Origin: C-114 sp963745405
GTDB lineage: Bacteria > Chloroflexota > Limnocylindria > Limnocylindrales > CSP1-4
Direction: 5' to 3'
Length of the DNA stretch: 64,000 bases
Assembly: GCA_963745405.1 (NCBI GenBank)
Contig: CAVUWY010000002.1
Span: forward strand, 2,418,001 to 2,482,000
Shown here piece after piece: positions 35,521-43,983 of the stretch. The notes below the pieces were generated by a model, which did not search any database, was not told the origin of the DNA, and saw nothing but the letters and a program-made list of their open reading frames with translations. A program made the position numbers and the translations under genes. Numbering within the stretch: position 1 is the first letter of the stretch; each line of letters begins with the position of its first letter.

Positions 35521-35706
35521 GACGGGGTCTCCGGGGGCTGTTGGTCGTTAGGTCGCGGTCGGACCAGGTCCCGATGGGCAGATCGGGGCCTGAGGAATCT
35601 ACCCGCAGCCCATCATTCGTGTTCAGGGCCGTGCCGGTTCCCTCCGGCGGTCGGCCGCGGCGGCCGGCGTGGCCGTGTCGGCCGTCGGCGTGCGGTGCGG
35701 CGCGAG

Positions 35707-37242
35707 TCAGCTCGGCTGGTTGTCGATCTGGGCCTTCTGCAGCCGGCCGGAGTAGTCGACGTAGATCGACTTCCACTCGGTGTACGTGTCGAGGGCCGCG
35801 TGGCCCGCCTCGCGATGGCCGTTGCCGGTGTCCTTGATGCCGCCGAAGGGCAGGTGCGTCTCGGCCCCGATCGTCCCGGCGTTCACGTAGACGATGCCCG
35901 TCTCGAAGTCGCGCATCGCCCGGAAGGCCGCGTTCGCGTCGCGGGTGTAGATGCTCGACGAGAGGCCGTAGCGGGTCTGGTTGAGGGCGGTGACGGCCTC
36001 CGTGTAGCCGTCGACGGGGATGACCGACAGGAGCGGCCCGAAGATCTCCTCCTGGGCGAGGCGGTCCATCGGGCGGACGCCGGTGAAGATCGTCGGCTCG
36101 AGGAAGAACCCGTGCTCGAGGCGTGCGTCGGATGGCCGTCCGCCGCCGATGACGAGATCGGAGTCGCGCCGGCCGACGTCGAGATATCCCTCGACCTTGT
36201 CGCGAGCGGCGGCGTTGACGAGCGGCCCCACGTCCGTCGTCGGCTCGAGCCCGTCGCCGAGCTGGAGCGAGCGCGTCCTGGCGGCGAGGCGGTCGAGCAG
36301 CGGCGCGAGGACGAGTCGGTCGACGATGACCCGGCTGGCGGCGGTGCAGCGCTGGCCGGTGGTGCCGAAGGCGGACCAGACGATGCCGTCCGTCGCCAGG
36401 TCGAGATCGGCGTCGGCGAGGACGACGATCCCGTTCTTGCCGCCGAGCTCCATGCTGAGGCGCTTCAGCCGACGGGCGGCGTGGCCGGCGATGTGGCGAC
36501 CGGTCTCGGTGTTGCCGGTGAAGCTGATGACCCCGATGTCGGGGTTCTGGACGATGGCGTCGCCGACGGCCCCGCCGGCACCGGTCACGAGGTTGACGGT
36601 CCCCGGCGGGAAGCCGGCCTCGGCCATGAGCTCGACGAGGAGGGTCGCGCAATGCGGCGTCTCGCTCGAGGGCTTGAAGACGACGGTGTTGCCGGCCACG
36701 AGGGCGGGCATCATCTTCCAGCAGGGTATCGCCATCGGGAAGTTCCACGGCGTGATGATCCCGGCGATGCCGATCGGCTGGCGGATGCTCATCGCCCACT
36801 TGTCGGGCAGCTCGGACGGCGTCGTCTCGCCGAACATGCGGCGTCCCTCGCCGGCCATGAGGAATGCGATGTCGATGCCCTCCTGGACGTCGCCCCGGGC
36901 CTCGGCGAGGACCTTGCCCATCTCCCGGGTCATCGCCCGGGCGAGGCGTTCCTTGTGCTCGGCGAGGAGAGCGCCGAAGCGGTAGAGGATCTCCCCGCGC
37001 TTCGGGGCGGGCGTGCGGCGCCAGAGGAGCCCGGCGATCTCGGCCGCCCGGACTGCTCTCGCGACGTCGGCGGCCGTCCCGGCCTGGAACCGGCCGATGA
37101 GGTCGCGCTGGTCGGCCGGATTGCGACTCTCGAACGCCTCCCCGGAGTCCGTCTCGACCCACTCCCCGGCGATGAAGTGCCGGAACGTCGAGGGAGCGGC
37201 GGCCGATCCGGGTGACGGTTCCGCGCGATCGGTCGTCGTCAT
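35707..37242 (-). CDS. NAD(P)-dependent aldehyde dehydrogenase
   Basis: 511 residues from ATG 37242, four bases after the thiolase stop. Catalytic cysteine in GTTGQRCTAASRVIV, general base glutamate in LSMELGGKNGIVV, and cofactor loop SFTGNTETGRHIA (F-T-G-x-T-x-x-G) are intact. The end FGGIKDTGNGHREAG with TEWKSIYVDYSGRLQ resembles enzymes acting on amino-acid-derived semialdehydes such as alpha-ketoglutaric or aminoadipic semialdehyde. It is likely transcribed with the thiolase, suggesting that the aldehyde is part of a CoA or amino-acid degradation route. The exact substrate is uncertain. Confidence 0.92.
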   Translation of the reverse strand: MTTTDRAEPSPGSAAAPSTFRHFIAGEWVETDSGEAFESRNPADQRDLIGRFQAGTAADVARAVRAAEIAGLLWRRTPAPKRGEILYRFGALLAEHKERLARAMTREMGKVLAEARGDVQEGIDIAFLMAGEGRRMFGETTPSELPDKWAMSIRQPIGIAGIITPWNFPMAIPCWKMMPALVAGNTVVFKPSSETPHCATLLVELMAEAGFPPGTVNLVTGAGGAVGDAIVQNPDIGVISFTGNTETGRHIAGHAARRLKRLSMELGGKNGIVVLADADLDLATDGIVWSAFGTTGQRCTAASRVIVDRLVLAPLLDRLAARTRSLQLGDGLEPTTDVGPLVNAAARDKVEGYLDVGRRDSDLVIGGGRPSDARLEHGFFLEPTIFTGVRPMDRLAQEEIFGPLLSVIPVDGYTEAVTALNQTRYGLSSSIYTRDANAAFRAMRDFETGIVYVNAGTIGAETHLPFGGIKDTGNGHREAGHAALDTYTEWKSIYVDYSGRLQKAQIDNQPS

Positions 37243-37246
37243 CGTC

Positions 37247-38494
37247 TCAGCCGACGCGCTCGAAGGCCATCGCGACCGAACCACCACCGCCGAGGCACAG
37301 TGTGGCGAGCCCGTAGCGGCCCTCGCGGCGACGCAATTCGTGGAGGAGCGTCGCGACGACACGCGCGCCGCTCGCCCCGATGGGATGGCCGAGCGCGATC
37401 GCCCCGCCGTTGACGTTCACCTTGTCCCAGTCGAAGCCGAGCTCGCGGCCGTCGGCGAGGGTCTGGGCGGCGAACGCCTCGTTGATCTCGACGAGGTCGA
37501 ACGCCTCGATGGGGAGCTCGACGCGATCGAGGAGGCGGCGGACGCCCTCGATGGGGGCGAGGAACAGCCACTTCGGCTCGACCTCGGCCTGGGCGTAGCC
37601 GACGATCCGGGCGAGCGGACGGAGGCCGTGCCGCTCGACGGTCCGCTCGCTGGCGACGACGGTGGCTGCGGCGCCGTCGGTGATGCCCGGCGCGTTGCCG
37701 GCGGTGACGGTCCCCTCGGTCGCGTCGCCTCGGTCGACCCCGTCGGGCAGGACGAATGCCGGCTTGAGGCGGGCGAGGGCCTCGATGCTCGTATCGCGGC
37801 GGGGGCCCTCGTCGGTATCGATGACGGTCTCGCGCCCCTTCGCGTCGCGGACCGTGACCGGGGCGAGCTCGTCGGCGAAGCGGCCAGCGTCGATGGCGGC
37901 GGTCGCCCGCTGGTGGCTCTGCAGGGCGAAGTCGTCCTGGTCTTCGCGGCTCACATGGTCGCGGATCGCGACCCGCTCGGCGTGGGTGCCCATGTGGCAG
38001 TCTTCGAAGGCGCACCACAGGCCGTCATGGACCGCCTCGTCGATGAGCGTGGCGTCGCCGAGACGGTAGCCGAAGCGAGCGTTCTGCAGGAGGAACGGGG
38101 CGAGGTTCATGTTCTCCATGCCACCGGCGACGACGATATCGGCGTCGCCGGCCTTGATCTCGGCCGCCGCGAGCATGATCGACTTCATCCCCGAGCCACA
38201 GACCCGGTTGATCGTCGTGGCGCTCGTGGTCGGCGGGAGGCCCGCCTTGAGCGCCGCCTGGCGGGCCGGTGCCTGACCGACCCCCGCCTGGAGCACCTGG
38301 CCCATCAGGACATCGTCGATGGGGGTGCCCTCGGGCAGTCCCGACCGTCCGACCGCGGCGCGGATCGCGGTCGCGCCGAGCTCCGTCGCAGGCGTCGTGC
38401 TCAACCCACCGCCGAACTTCCCGATCGGCGTCCGGGCCGCGCTGACGAGGTACGTATGCCCGTTGGGTGCCCGGTCGTTGGCCGCCTGACTCAC
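37247..38494 (-). CDS. Acetyl-CoA acetyltransferase / thiolase
   Basis: 415 residues from GTG 38494. The three catalytic signatures of thiolases are present: the nucleophilic cysteine in TINRVCGSGMKSI, the histidine in GGAIALGHPIGASGARV, and the second cysteine in ATLCLGGGGSVAMAFE. GEFMxxTPG-like N-terminal pieces are weak but the fold is clear. It either condenses two acetyl-CoA or cleaves 3-oxoacyl-CoA in beta-oxidation. The gene lies with an aldehyde dehydrogenase downstream. A TAGATT -10 element sits six bases before the GTG. An overlapping GGGAG could also serve as a ribosome site in longer transcripts. Confidence 0.95.
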   Translation of the reverse strand: MSQAANDRAPNGHTYLVSAARTPIGKFGGGLSTTPATELGATAIRAAVGRSGLPEGTPIDDVLMGQVLQAGVGQAPARQAALKAGLPPTTSATTINRVCGSGMKSIMLAAAEIKAGDADIVVAGGMENMNLAPFLLQNARFGYRLGDATLIDEAVHDGLWCAFEDCHMGTHAERVAIRDHVSREDQDDFALQSHQRATAAIDAGRFADELAPVTVRDAKGRETVIDTDEGPRRDTSIEALARLKPAFVLPDGVDRGDATEGTVTAGNAPGITDGAAATVVASERTVERHGLRPLARIVGYAQAEVEPKWLFLAPIEGVRRLLDRVELPIEAFDLVEINEAFAAQTLADGRELGFDWDKVNVNGGAIALGHPIGASGARVVATLLHELRRREGRYGLATLCLGGGGSVAMAFERVG

Positions 38495-38500
38495 CTCCCG

Positions 38501-38506
38501 AATCTA
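38501..38506 (-). promoter_or_regulatory. -10 element TAGATT, leaderless start of thiolase gene
   Basis: Read on the minus strand, exactly six bases separate it from GTG 38494. Confidence 0.6.
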
Positions 38507-38590
38507 CACCGCGGCGGGTGGTGGTCCCCTGGACTGGCTCGGGCCACCACCGTGCATCTCCGGGTGAGAGCTGATCGCGACGATGGCGCG

Positions 38591-39319
38591 ATGGACGACA
38601 TCAGGACCGGAGCCGCGATCCGAGCGATCCGCCTGCGCCGGCGTTGGCGCCAGGTCGATCTGGCCCATCGGGCGGGAGTCTCACCCACGATGGTCGCGCG
38701 CATCGAGCGTGGCGCGATCGCCAGCGTCCCGGTCGGGCGGGTGCGGCAGGTCGCCGCAGGGCTCGGTGCCAGGCTCGACCTTCTTGTCCGGTGGCAAGGC
38801 GCCGATCTCGGTCGTCTCCTCGACGAGCGCCACGCCGCGATGCAGGAAGGGATCTCGCGGCAGTTCGCTCGCCTCGACGGTTGGGAGGCTGAGCCGGAGG
38901 TGTCGTTCGCCATCTACGGCGAGCGCGGCGCGATCGATCTGCTCTCCTGGCACGGGGCTCGCCGAGCGTTGCTCATCGTGGAACTGAAGACCGAGGTCGT
39001 CGACGTCGGCGACCTCATGCGGACGATGGATCGGAGGCGTCGGCTCGCTGGCGCGATCGCCCGGGAGCGGCGATGGGTGCCGTCCAGCGTGAGCACGTGG
39101 GTGCTCGTGGCGGAAAGCCGGACGAACCGACGCGCGGTGGCGCGCCATGCCACGGCCCTGCGCGCGAAGATGCCGACCGATGGGCGAGGCATCCGCACCT
39201 GGCTTCGGGATCCGGTCGGGAGGGTCGATGCCCTCAGTTTCCTGTCATACGGTCATGGAGTGACTGGTAGCCGACAGATCGCCCCGACCCGGCGGGTCCG
39301 ACCGTCCCGTCGCACCTGA
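38591..39319 (+). CDS. XRE-type HTH protein with PD-(D/E)xK nuclease-like C-terminal domain
   Basis: 242 residues from ATG 38591. Residues 1-60 form a Cro/C1 helix-turn-helix (GAAIRAIRLRRRWRQVDLAH, then AGVSPTMVARIERGAI). After a short helical linker, residues about 105-215 read VSFAIYGERGAIDLLSW, then RRALLIVELKTEVVDVGDLM. The aspartate at residue 116 followed by E131-x-K133 matches the core of PD-(D/E)xK nucleases, with a helix after it. The nuclease reading is inference from motif spacing; the domain could also be inactive and structural. It is divergent from the thiolase gene and isolated from any modification methylase. The function could be regulatory, defensive or repair. Confidence 0.7.
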   Translation: MDDIRTGAAIRAIRLRRRWRQVDLAHRAGVSPTMVARIERGAIASVPVGRVRQVAAGLGARLDLLVRWQGADLGRLLDERHAAMQEGISRQFARLDGWEAEPEVSFAIYGERGAIDLLSWHGARRALLIVELKTEVVDVGDLMRTMDRRRRLAGAIARERRWVPSSVSTWVLVAESRTNRRAVARHATALRAKMPTDGRGIRTWLRDPVGRVDALSFLSYGHGVTGSRQIAPTRRVRPSRRT

Positions 39320-39538
39320 TAGCGACCATGGGTCGGCGTTGCCGCGGTCCAGGCGGGGTCGCCGGGATGGGCGGCAAGGCCCTCTGGCCGGTTCCCACAC
39401 GGCCAAGCGTCATGGGGTGACGGTAAGGCAGGAATATGACCTGGGGGCGCCCGTCGAGTGGCGGCACGGGTGGCGAGCCGGAGGGGGTGCTCGAAGCGTG
39501 GGCGCTCAGCCGGGCAGGGGAGGCGGCCTCGTTCGCGC

Positions 39539-40720
39539 TCAGGACGGGGCGTGCCGGGTGAAGACCTCGTCGGCGACGATGAGGCGGTGGATCTGGTTCG
39601 TGCCCTCGTAGATCTGGGCGCCCTTGGCGTCGCGCATGAGGCGTTCGATGCCGGTCTCGCGGGAGTACCCGGAGCCGCCGAACAACTGCACGGCTTCGGT
39701 GGCGACCCGCATGGCGGTGTCGGAGGCGGTCCACTTGGCGAGGGATGACGCCTCGGCCAGGGGCTCGCCACGGTCGCGGGTGGCCGCCGCGGAGCGGACC
39801 AGGAGCCGTGCCGCCTCCACGTCCCGTGCCATCTCGGCGATCGTGAACCGCAGTCCCTGCTGCTCCGAGAGCGGCGCCCCGAACGCCCGCCGCTGCTGGA
39901 GGTACGCGGCGGCCTGCTCGAGCGCCGACTGGGCGAGGCCCACGCAGGCGGCCCCGATCGACACCCGTCCCTCACCGAGCGCGGACAGGGCGATCCGGTA
40001 GCCGTCGCCTTCCCGGCCGAGGCGGTTCGCCGCGGGTACCTCGCAGCCGTCGAATACGAGCTCGGCGGCCGGGCAGGAACGGATGCCCATCTTCCGCTCG
40101 TGGGCGCCGAAGCGGAAGCCGGCCGTGCCCTTCTCGACGAGGAACGCCGTGATGGCCGAGGCGCCGGCCGCCGGATCCAGCGTCGCGAAGACGAGATAGC
40201 GGTCCGCCTCTGGGGCGTTCGAGATCCAGATCTTCGTGCCGCTCAGCCGGTATGACGTCGGTGCGTCCGCGGGGCCGACCCGTTCCGCCCGGCACCGCAG
40301 CGCCGCCGCATCGGAGCCGGCGTGCGGCTCGGTCAGGGCGAACGCGCCGAGCGCGGACCCCGCCTGCATGGCCGGAAGCCAGCGTGCCCGCTGCTCGTCG
40401 GTGCCCCAGGTGACGACCGGGAACTGCGACAGCACATGGACCGAAAGGGTGACCGCGGCGGCCATGTCGGCTCTTGCGATCTCCTCCATGACGACCGTCC
40501 AGCCGACGTAGCTGAACCCGCCGCCACCGACCGACTCGGGGAACGGCGCAGCGGTCAATCCGAGTCCGCCCATGCCGGTGAAGATCGAGCGGTCGAATCG
40601 CTCGGCTTCGTCGCGCTCGATCGCCCCGGGAGCGATCTCCCGCTCGGCGAACTCGCGAGCAGTGGCACCGAGCAGCCGCTCCTCCTCGGTGAGTGGCCAC
40701 GACTCACGAACCTGGCTCAC
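39539..40720 (-). CDS. Acyl-CoA dehydrogenase
   Basis: 393 residues, GTG start at 40720 overlapping the stop of the upstream gene (GTGA). FAD enzyme that inserts the alpha-beta double bond into acyl-CoA. Family signatures are clear: GAFALTEPHAGSDAAAL, the FAD/substrate loop YRLSGTKIWISNAPEA, and the C-terminal VQLFGGSGYSRETGIERLMR. The last is followed by DAKGAQIYEGTNQIHR, which holds the catalytic glutamate of short-chain types in YEGTNQI. A short-chain (butyryl/isobutyryl-like) substrate is likely. It is the last gene of the operon mutase small subunit - meaB - hydroxyacyl dehydrogenase - acyl dehydrogenase. Confidence 0.95.
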   Translation of the reverse strand: MSQVRESWPLTEEERLLGATAREFAEREIAPGAIERDEAERFDRSIFTGMGGLGLTAAPFPESVGGGGFSYVGWTVVMEEIARADMAAAVTLSVHVLSQFPVVTWGTDEQRARWLPAMQAGSALGAFALTEPHAGSDAAALRCRAERVGPADAPTSYRLSGTKIWISNAPEADRYLVFATLDPAAGASAITAFLVEKGTAGFRFGAHERKMGIRSCPAAELVFDGCEVPAANRLGREGDGYRIALSALGEGRVSIGAACVGLAQSALEQAAAYLQQRRAFGAPLSEQQGLRFTIAEMARDVEAARLLVRSAAATRDRGEPLAEASSLAKWTASDTAMRVATEAVQLFGGSGYSRETGIERLMRDAKGAQIYEGTNQIHRLIVADEVFTRHAPS

Positions 40721-41610
40721 CGGAGGTCCTCCCCGTAGACGAAGAACCCGCGACCCGATTTCTGCCCGAGATGACCGGCAGCGACGAGCTCCTCGAGGAC
40801 GTGCGGCGGCCGGAGATGCTCCTGGCCGAGCCCCTCGTGGAGGACGCGCAGGATCCCGAGACAGACGTCGAGGCCGATGAAGTCGGCGAGGGCGAGCGGC
40901 CCCATCGGGTGGTTGAGGCCGATCCGCGCCCCGGTATCGATGTCCTCGGCCGTGCCGACGCCCTCCTCGTAGGCGCGCATCGCCTCGGCGAGGAACGGCA
41001 TGAGGATCCGGTTGACGATGAAGCCGGGCCGGTCGGCCGATACGATCACCTGCTTGCCGAGCGCGGCCGCGTCGGCCCGGACGAGCGCCTCGGCCGCCTC
41101 GGACGTGGCGGATCCCCGGATCAGCTCGACGAGCGGCATCACCGGCACGGGGCTGAAGAAATGCATCCCGAGGAACCGCTCGCGCCGTCCGGCGGAGACC
41201 GCCGCGGCGAGTGAGTCGATGGGGATCGACGAGGTGTTGGTGGCGAACACGGCCCCCGGCCGGGCGAGGCGATCGAGCTCCTTCCACAGCGCCGACTTGA
41301 CCGCGAGGTCCTCGAAGACGGCCTCGATGACGAGGTCGGCCTCGACGACGAGCGAGGTGTTCGAGGTCGCGACGATCCGGGCCAGCGCCGCCTCGCGCTC
41401 GTCGGCGCCGAGGCGGCCCTTGGCGACCGCCCGATCGAGGTTCGCGGCGATCCGATCGCGCCCCGCGACCGCCCGGGTGAGATCCGGCTCGTAGACGACG
41501 ACCGATGCACCGACGACGGCGTGGACCTGGGCGATGCCGTGGCCCATGAGCCCCGCCCCGGCCACGAAGACGCGCTCGACCGACCAGGGCGCGCCCGTCT
41601 CACCGCTCAT
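40717..41610 (-). CDS. 3-hydroxyacyl-CoA (3-hydroxybutyryl-CoA) dehydrogenase
   Basis: 297 residues, the size of the single-function enzyme. NAD-binding loop VFVAGAGLMGHGIAQVHAVVG at the start, the conserved FATNTSSIPI, and the dimer/catalytic segment FLGMHFFSPVPVMPLVELI with the catalytic histidine. Then come DRPGFIVNRILMPFLAEA and the C-terminal helical domain with GLNHPMGPLALADFIGLD. It oxidises L-3-hydroxyacyl-CoA to 3-oxoacyl-CoA. Overlaps of four bases with both neighbours show tight translational coupling in the acyl-CoA operon. Confidence 0.95.
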   Translation of the reverse strand: MSGETGAPWSVERVFVAGAGLMGHGIAQVHAVVGASVVVYEPDLTRAVAGRDRIAANLDRAVAKGRLGADEREAALARIVATSNTSLVVEADLVIEAVFEDLAVKSALWKELDRLARPGAVFATNTSSIPIDSLAAAVSAGRRERFLGMHFFSPVPVMPLVELIRGSATSEAAEALVRADAAALGKQVIVSADRPGFIVNRILMPFLAEAMRAYEEGVGTAEDIDTGARIGLNHPMGPLALADFIGLDVCLGILRVLHEGLGQEHLRPPHVLEELVAAGHLGQKSGRGFFVYGEDLR

Positions 41611-42614
41611 CGACGGCCTCGCAGCGACGCGAGGAGCCGATCGGCTGCCGCGTACGGGTCGAGCGAATGCTCGGCGACCGCGTCGAGCGTCTCCGTCGTG
41701 CCGTCGAGTCGCGCCGCACCGAGCAGCTCGTCGCGCAAGCGATCGCCGACGACCGCCCAGACGAGGGCCTCGGCCCGCGACCGGCGGGCCTCCCGATCGG
41801 TGGAACCGACGACCGGCCGGTGCCGATCGAGCGCGGCCAGGAGCTCGGGGACCCCGGCCCCGGTCGAGGCGGTCGTGATCATCACGTCGGGCCGCTTCGG
41901 TCGTGGCCGTCCGGGCACCTCCCCGTCCGCCCCGACCCGCGGCGCCGCGCTGAGCATCGCCCGGAGCTGGCTGGCGGTCCGCTGGGCGCCGGGTCGGTCG
42001 CCCTTGTTCACGACGACGATGTCGGCGACCTCGAGGAGGCCGGCCTTGATCGCCTGGACCTCGTCGCCCATCTCGGGCGACTCCAGGACGACGGTCGTGT
42101 CGGCCGCCGAGGCCACCTCGACCTCGCTCTGTCCGGTCCCCACGGTCTCGACGAGGATGAGGTCGAAGCCGGCCGCATCGAGGACCGCTGCCGCGGCGCT
42201 CGTCGAGGACGACAGCCCGCCGGCGTGACCGCGGGCGGCCATCGAGCGGATGAAGACATCGGGGTCCGACGCGTACGCCTGCATGCGGACCCGATCGCCG
42301 AGCAGCGCGCCGCCGGTGATCGGGCTCGACGGATCGACCGCCACTACGGCGACCGGGCGTCCGAGCCCGCGAACGTGCCCGATCAGGGAGGCGACGAGGG
42401 TCGACTTGCCGGCTCCGGGCGGACCGGTGATCCCGACGATGTGGGCCCGACCTGCGCGCGGGTAGAGGTCGCGCAGGGCCGCCTCGGCGAGCGGCGAGCG
42501 GTTCTCGACCGCGGTGAGGAGCCGGGCGAGGGCGAGCCGATCACCAGCGAGGGCCGCCGCCCCGAGATCCGCCGCCCGGGCGATGGCCCGATCGTCGAGA
42601 CCGGCGCCGGCCAC
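41607..42614 (-). CDS. meaB: MeaB/ArgK-type G-protein chaperone of methylmalonyl-CoA mutase
   Basis: 335 residues. P-loop GITGPPGAGKSTLVASLI, switch and Mg motifs (VAVDPSSPITGGALLGDRVR, LILVETVGTGQSEVEV) and the guanine-specificity piece VVNKGDRPGA, all typical of MeaB. In MeaB, GTP hydrolysis gates loading of intact adenosylcobalamin into the mutase and protects it from inactivation. The gene begins one base after the mutase small-subunit gene ends and overlaps the downstream dehydrogenase start, fixing its functional link to the mutase. Confidence 0.95.
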   Translation of the reverse strand: MAGAGLDDRAIARAADLGAAALAGDRLALARLLTAVENRSPLAEAALRDLYPRAGRAHIVGITGPPGAGKSTLVASLIGHVRGLGRPVAVVAVDPSSPITGGALLGDRVRMQAYASDPDVFIRSMAARGHAGGLSSSTSAAAAVLDAAGFDLILVETVGTGQSEVEVASAADTTVVLESPEMGDEVQAIKAGLLEVADIVVVNKGDRPGAQRTASQLRAMLSAAPRVGADGEVPGRPRPKRPDVMITTASTGAGVPELLAALDRHRPVVGSTDREARRSRAEALVWAVVGDRLRDELLGAARLDGTTETLDAVAEHSLDPYAAADRLLASLRGRR

Positions 42615-42615
42615 C

Positions 42616-43020
42616 TCAGTCGCGCGGCCGGACGGTCGCCCGGAGGAACGTCGCGACCGAGCCGATCGTGGTGCCGGGGCCGAACACCGAGGCGACGCCG
42701 GCTTCGCGCAGGGCGGGGATGTCGTCGTCGGGGATGATCCCGCCGACCGTGACGAGCACGTCGCCCTGGCCCTGTTCGCGGAGGAGGGCGCAGATCCGGG
42801 GGACCAGCGTCATGTGGGCGCCGGACAGGATGGACAGCCCGACGACGTCGACGTCCTCCTGCAGCGCCGCGGTAGCGACCATCTCGGGCGTCTGGCGGAG
42901 GCCCGTGTAGACGACCTCGAAGCCCTCATCGCGGAGGCCTCGGGCGAGGACCTTGGCGCCTCGGTCGTGGCCGTCCAGGCCGGGCTTGGCGATCAGGACC
43001 TTGATGGGGCGGGTTGGCAT
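42616..43020 (-). CDS. Methylmalonyl-CoA mutase small (cobalamin-binding) subunit
   Basis: 134 residues, a single B12-binding domain. The base-off/His-on signature is KPGLDGHDRGAKVLARGLRD (D-x-H-x-x-G), followed by SILSGAHMTLVPRI (S-x-L) and the C-terminal GGIIPDDDIPALREAGV (G-G) loop. It supplies cobalamin to the large subunit encoded at 13.3 kb. First gene of the acyl-CoA operon. The -10 element TACCAT lies exactly six bases before ATG 43020, so the transcript is probably leaderless. Confidence 0.95.
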   Translation of the reverse strand: MPTRPIKVLIAKPGLDGHDRGAKVLARGLRDEGFEVVYTGLRQTPEMVATAALQEDVDVVGLSILSGAHMTLVPRICALLREQGQGDVLVTVGGIIPDDDIPALREAGVASVFGPGTTIGSVATFLRATVRPRD

Positions 43021-43026
43021 GGCGGG

Positions 43027-43032
43027 ATGGTA
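43027..43032 (-). promoter_or_regulatory. -10 element TACCAT, leaderless start of the mutase small-subunit operon
   Basis: Minus-strand TACCAT followed by six bases and then ATG 43020. Confidence 0.6.
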
Positions 43033-43083
43033 GCGCGGCGCGACGGGTCAGCCGACCGTACGCGTGCAGGCACGCACGAAGAA

Positions 43084-43124
43084 GCGGCGCCGACCGAAGG
43101 AGTGGACCTTCGGACCGACGCCGC
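43084..43124 (-). terminator. Two-tier hairpin after the ABC exporter operon
   Basis: Inner arms CCGAAGG/CCTTCGG (43094-43100 and 43107-43113) and outer arms GCGGCG/CGCCGC (43084-43089 and 43119-43124). It separates the exporter operon from the mutase operon that follows on the same strand. Confidence 0.6.
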
Positions 43125-43167
43125 GTGGAGAGAGGAGGGGAGTGCCGGCCGAGCCGGCGGGTCTACC

Positions 43168-43983
43168 TCAGGCGTTGGCGCGGCTGAACGTCCGGGCGGC
43201 GACCCAGACCGAGACGATGGCGAGCAGCGTCGTGACCGCCACGCCGATCCGGATCTCCGGGTCGCCCCACTGGCCGTTGAACAGCGCCCGGGCGGCGTCG
43301 ACCACGTGGGTGAACGGGCTCAGCGTGCTGAGGAACTGGAGCCAGTCCGGCGCGAGTGCCATCGGCAGCAGGATCCCGGACAGGAGCAGCAGCGGCATCG
43401 CGATGCCCTGGACGAGGGGCGCGAAGGCGTCCTCGCTCTTGAGCACGAGCGCCGCGGCGTACGAGAACGGGGCGACCATGAGGCCGCACAGGGCGAGCAG
43501 GGCGAGCACGACCGCGACACCGCCGAGGTCCACCGACAAACCGAGCGGGATCGCGAGGACGATGAGGAGGATCGCCTGGACCATGAGGATCACGACGTCG
43601 CGGAGCGAACGGCCCAGCAGCATCGCAGCCCGGCTCATCGGGGTGACCCGCATCCGCTCGACGACGCCGGCCCGGAGCTCGGCGATCAGGCCGAACCCGG
43701 CGAATGCCGTGCCGAAGATGGCGATCTGGATGAGTAGGCCGGGTACGAACCAGTTGAAGGCGCTCACCCCGGTGCCGGCCGACTTCACGGCCCCCTCGAG
43801 GAGCGGGCCGAACAGGAACAGGTAGAGGACCGGCAGCATCATGCCGAAGACGATCCAGGTCGGCTGCCGGAGGGTGAGCCAGAGGGACCGGTGGAAGATG
43901 AGCCACGTGTCGCGGATGAGGTTCATCACGGGATTCCTTGTCTGAGTGGTGGTGAACTGGTCGGAGAGGACGGTCGCGCTCAT
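43168..43983 (-). CDS. ABC-2 type exporter permease (DrrB-like)
   Basis: 271 residues with six hydrophobic segments (for example PTWIVFGMMLPVLYLFLFGPL and VLALLALCGLMVAPFSYAAAL). The ABC-2 signature is around GFGLIAELRAGVVERMRVTPMSR, the short cytoplasmic helix that contacts the ATPase. The ATG overlaps the ATPase stop (ATGA). A DrrB-like partner for the ATPase, together exporting a hydrophobic compound. The exporter is divergent from a MarR-type regulator. Confidence 0.93.
   Translation of the reverse strand: MSATVLSDQFTTTQTRNPVMNLIRDTWLIFHRSLWLTLRQPTWIVFGMMLPVLYLFLFGPLLEGAVKSAGTGVSAFNWFVPGLLIQIAIFGTAFAGFGLIAELRAGVVERMRVTPMSRAAMLLGRSLRDVVILMVQAILLIVLAIPLGLSVDLGGVAVVLALLALCGLMVAPFSYAAALVLKSEDAFAPLVQGIAMPLLLLSGILLPMALAPDWLQFLSTLSPFTHVVDAARALFNGQWGDPEIRIGVAVTTLLAIVSVWVAARTFSRANA

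Noticed and set aside
34136..37162. Open frame of 1008 codons on the minus strand across the MMPL and aldehyde dehydrogenase genes
   Set aside because: It is in another frame of two clear genes, is Arg/Pro/Gly-rich and has no recognisable domain. A typical high-GC shadow.
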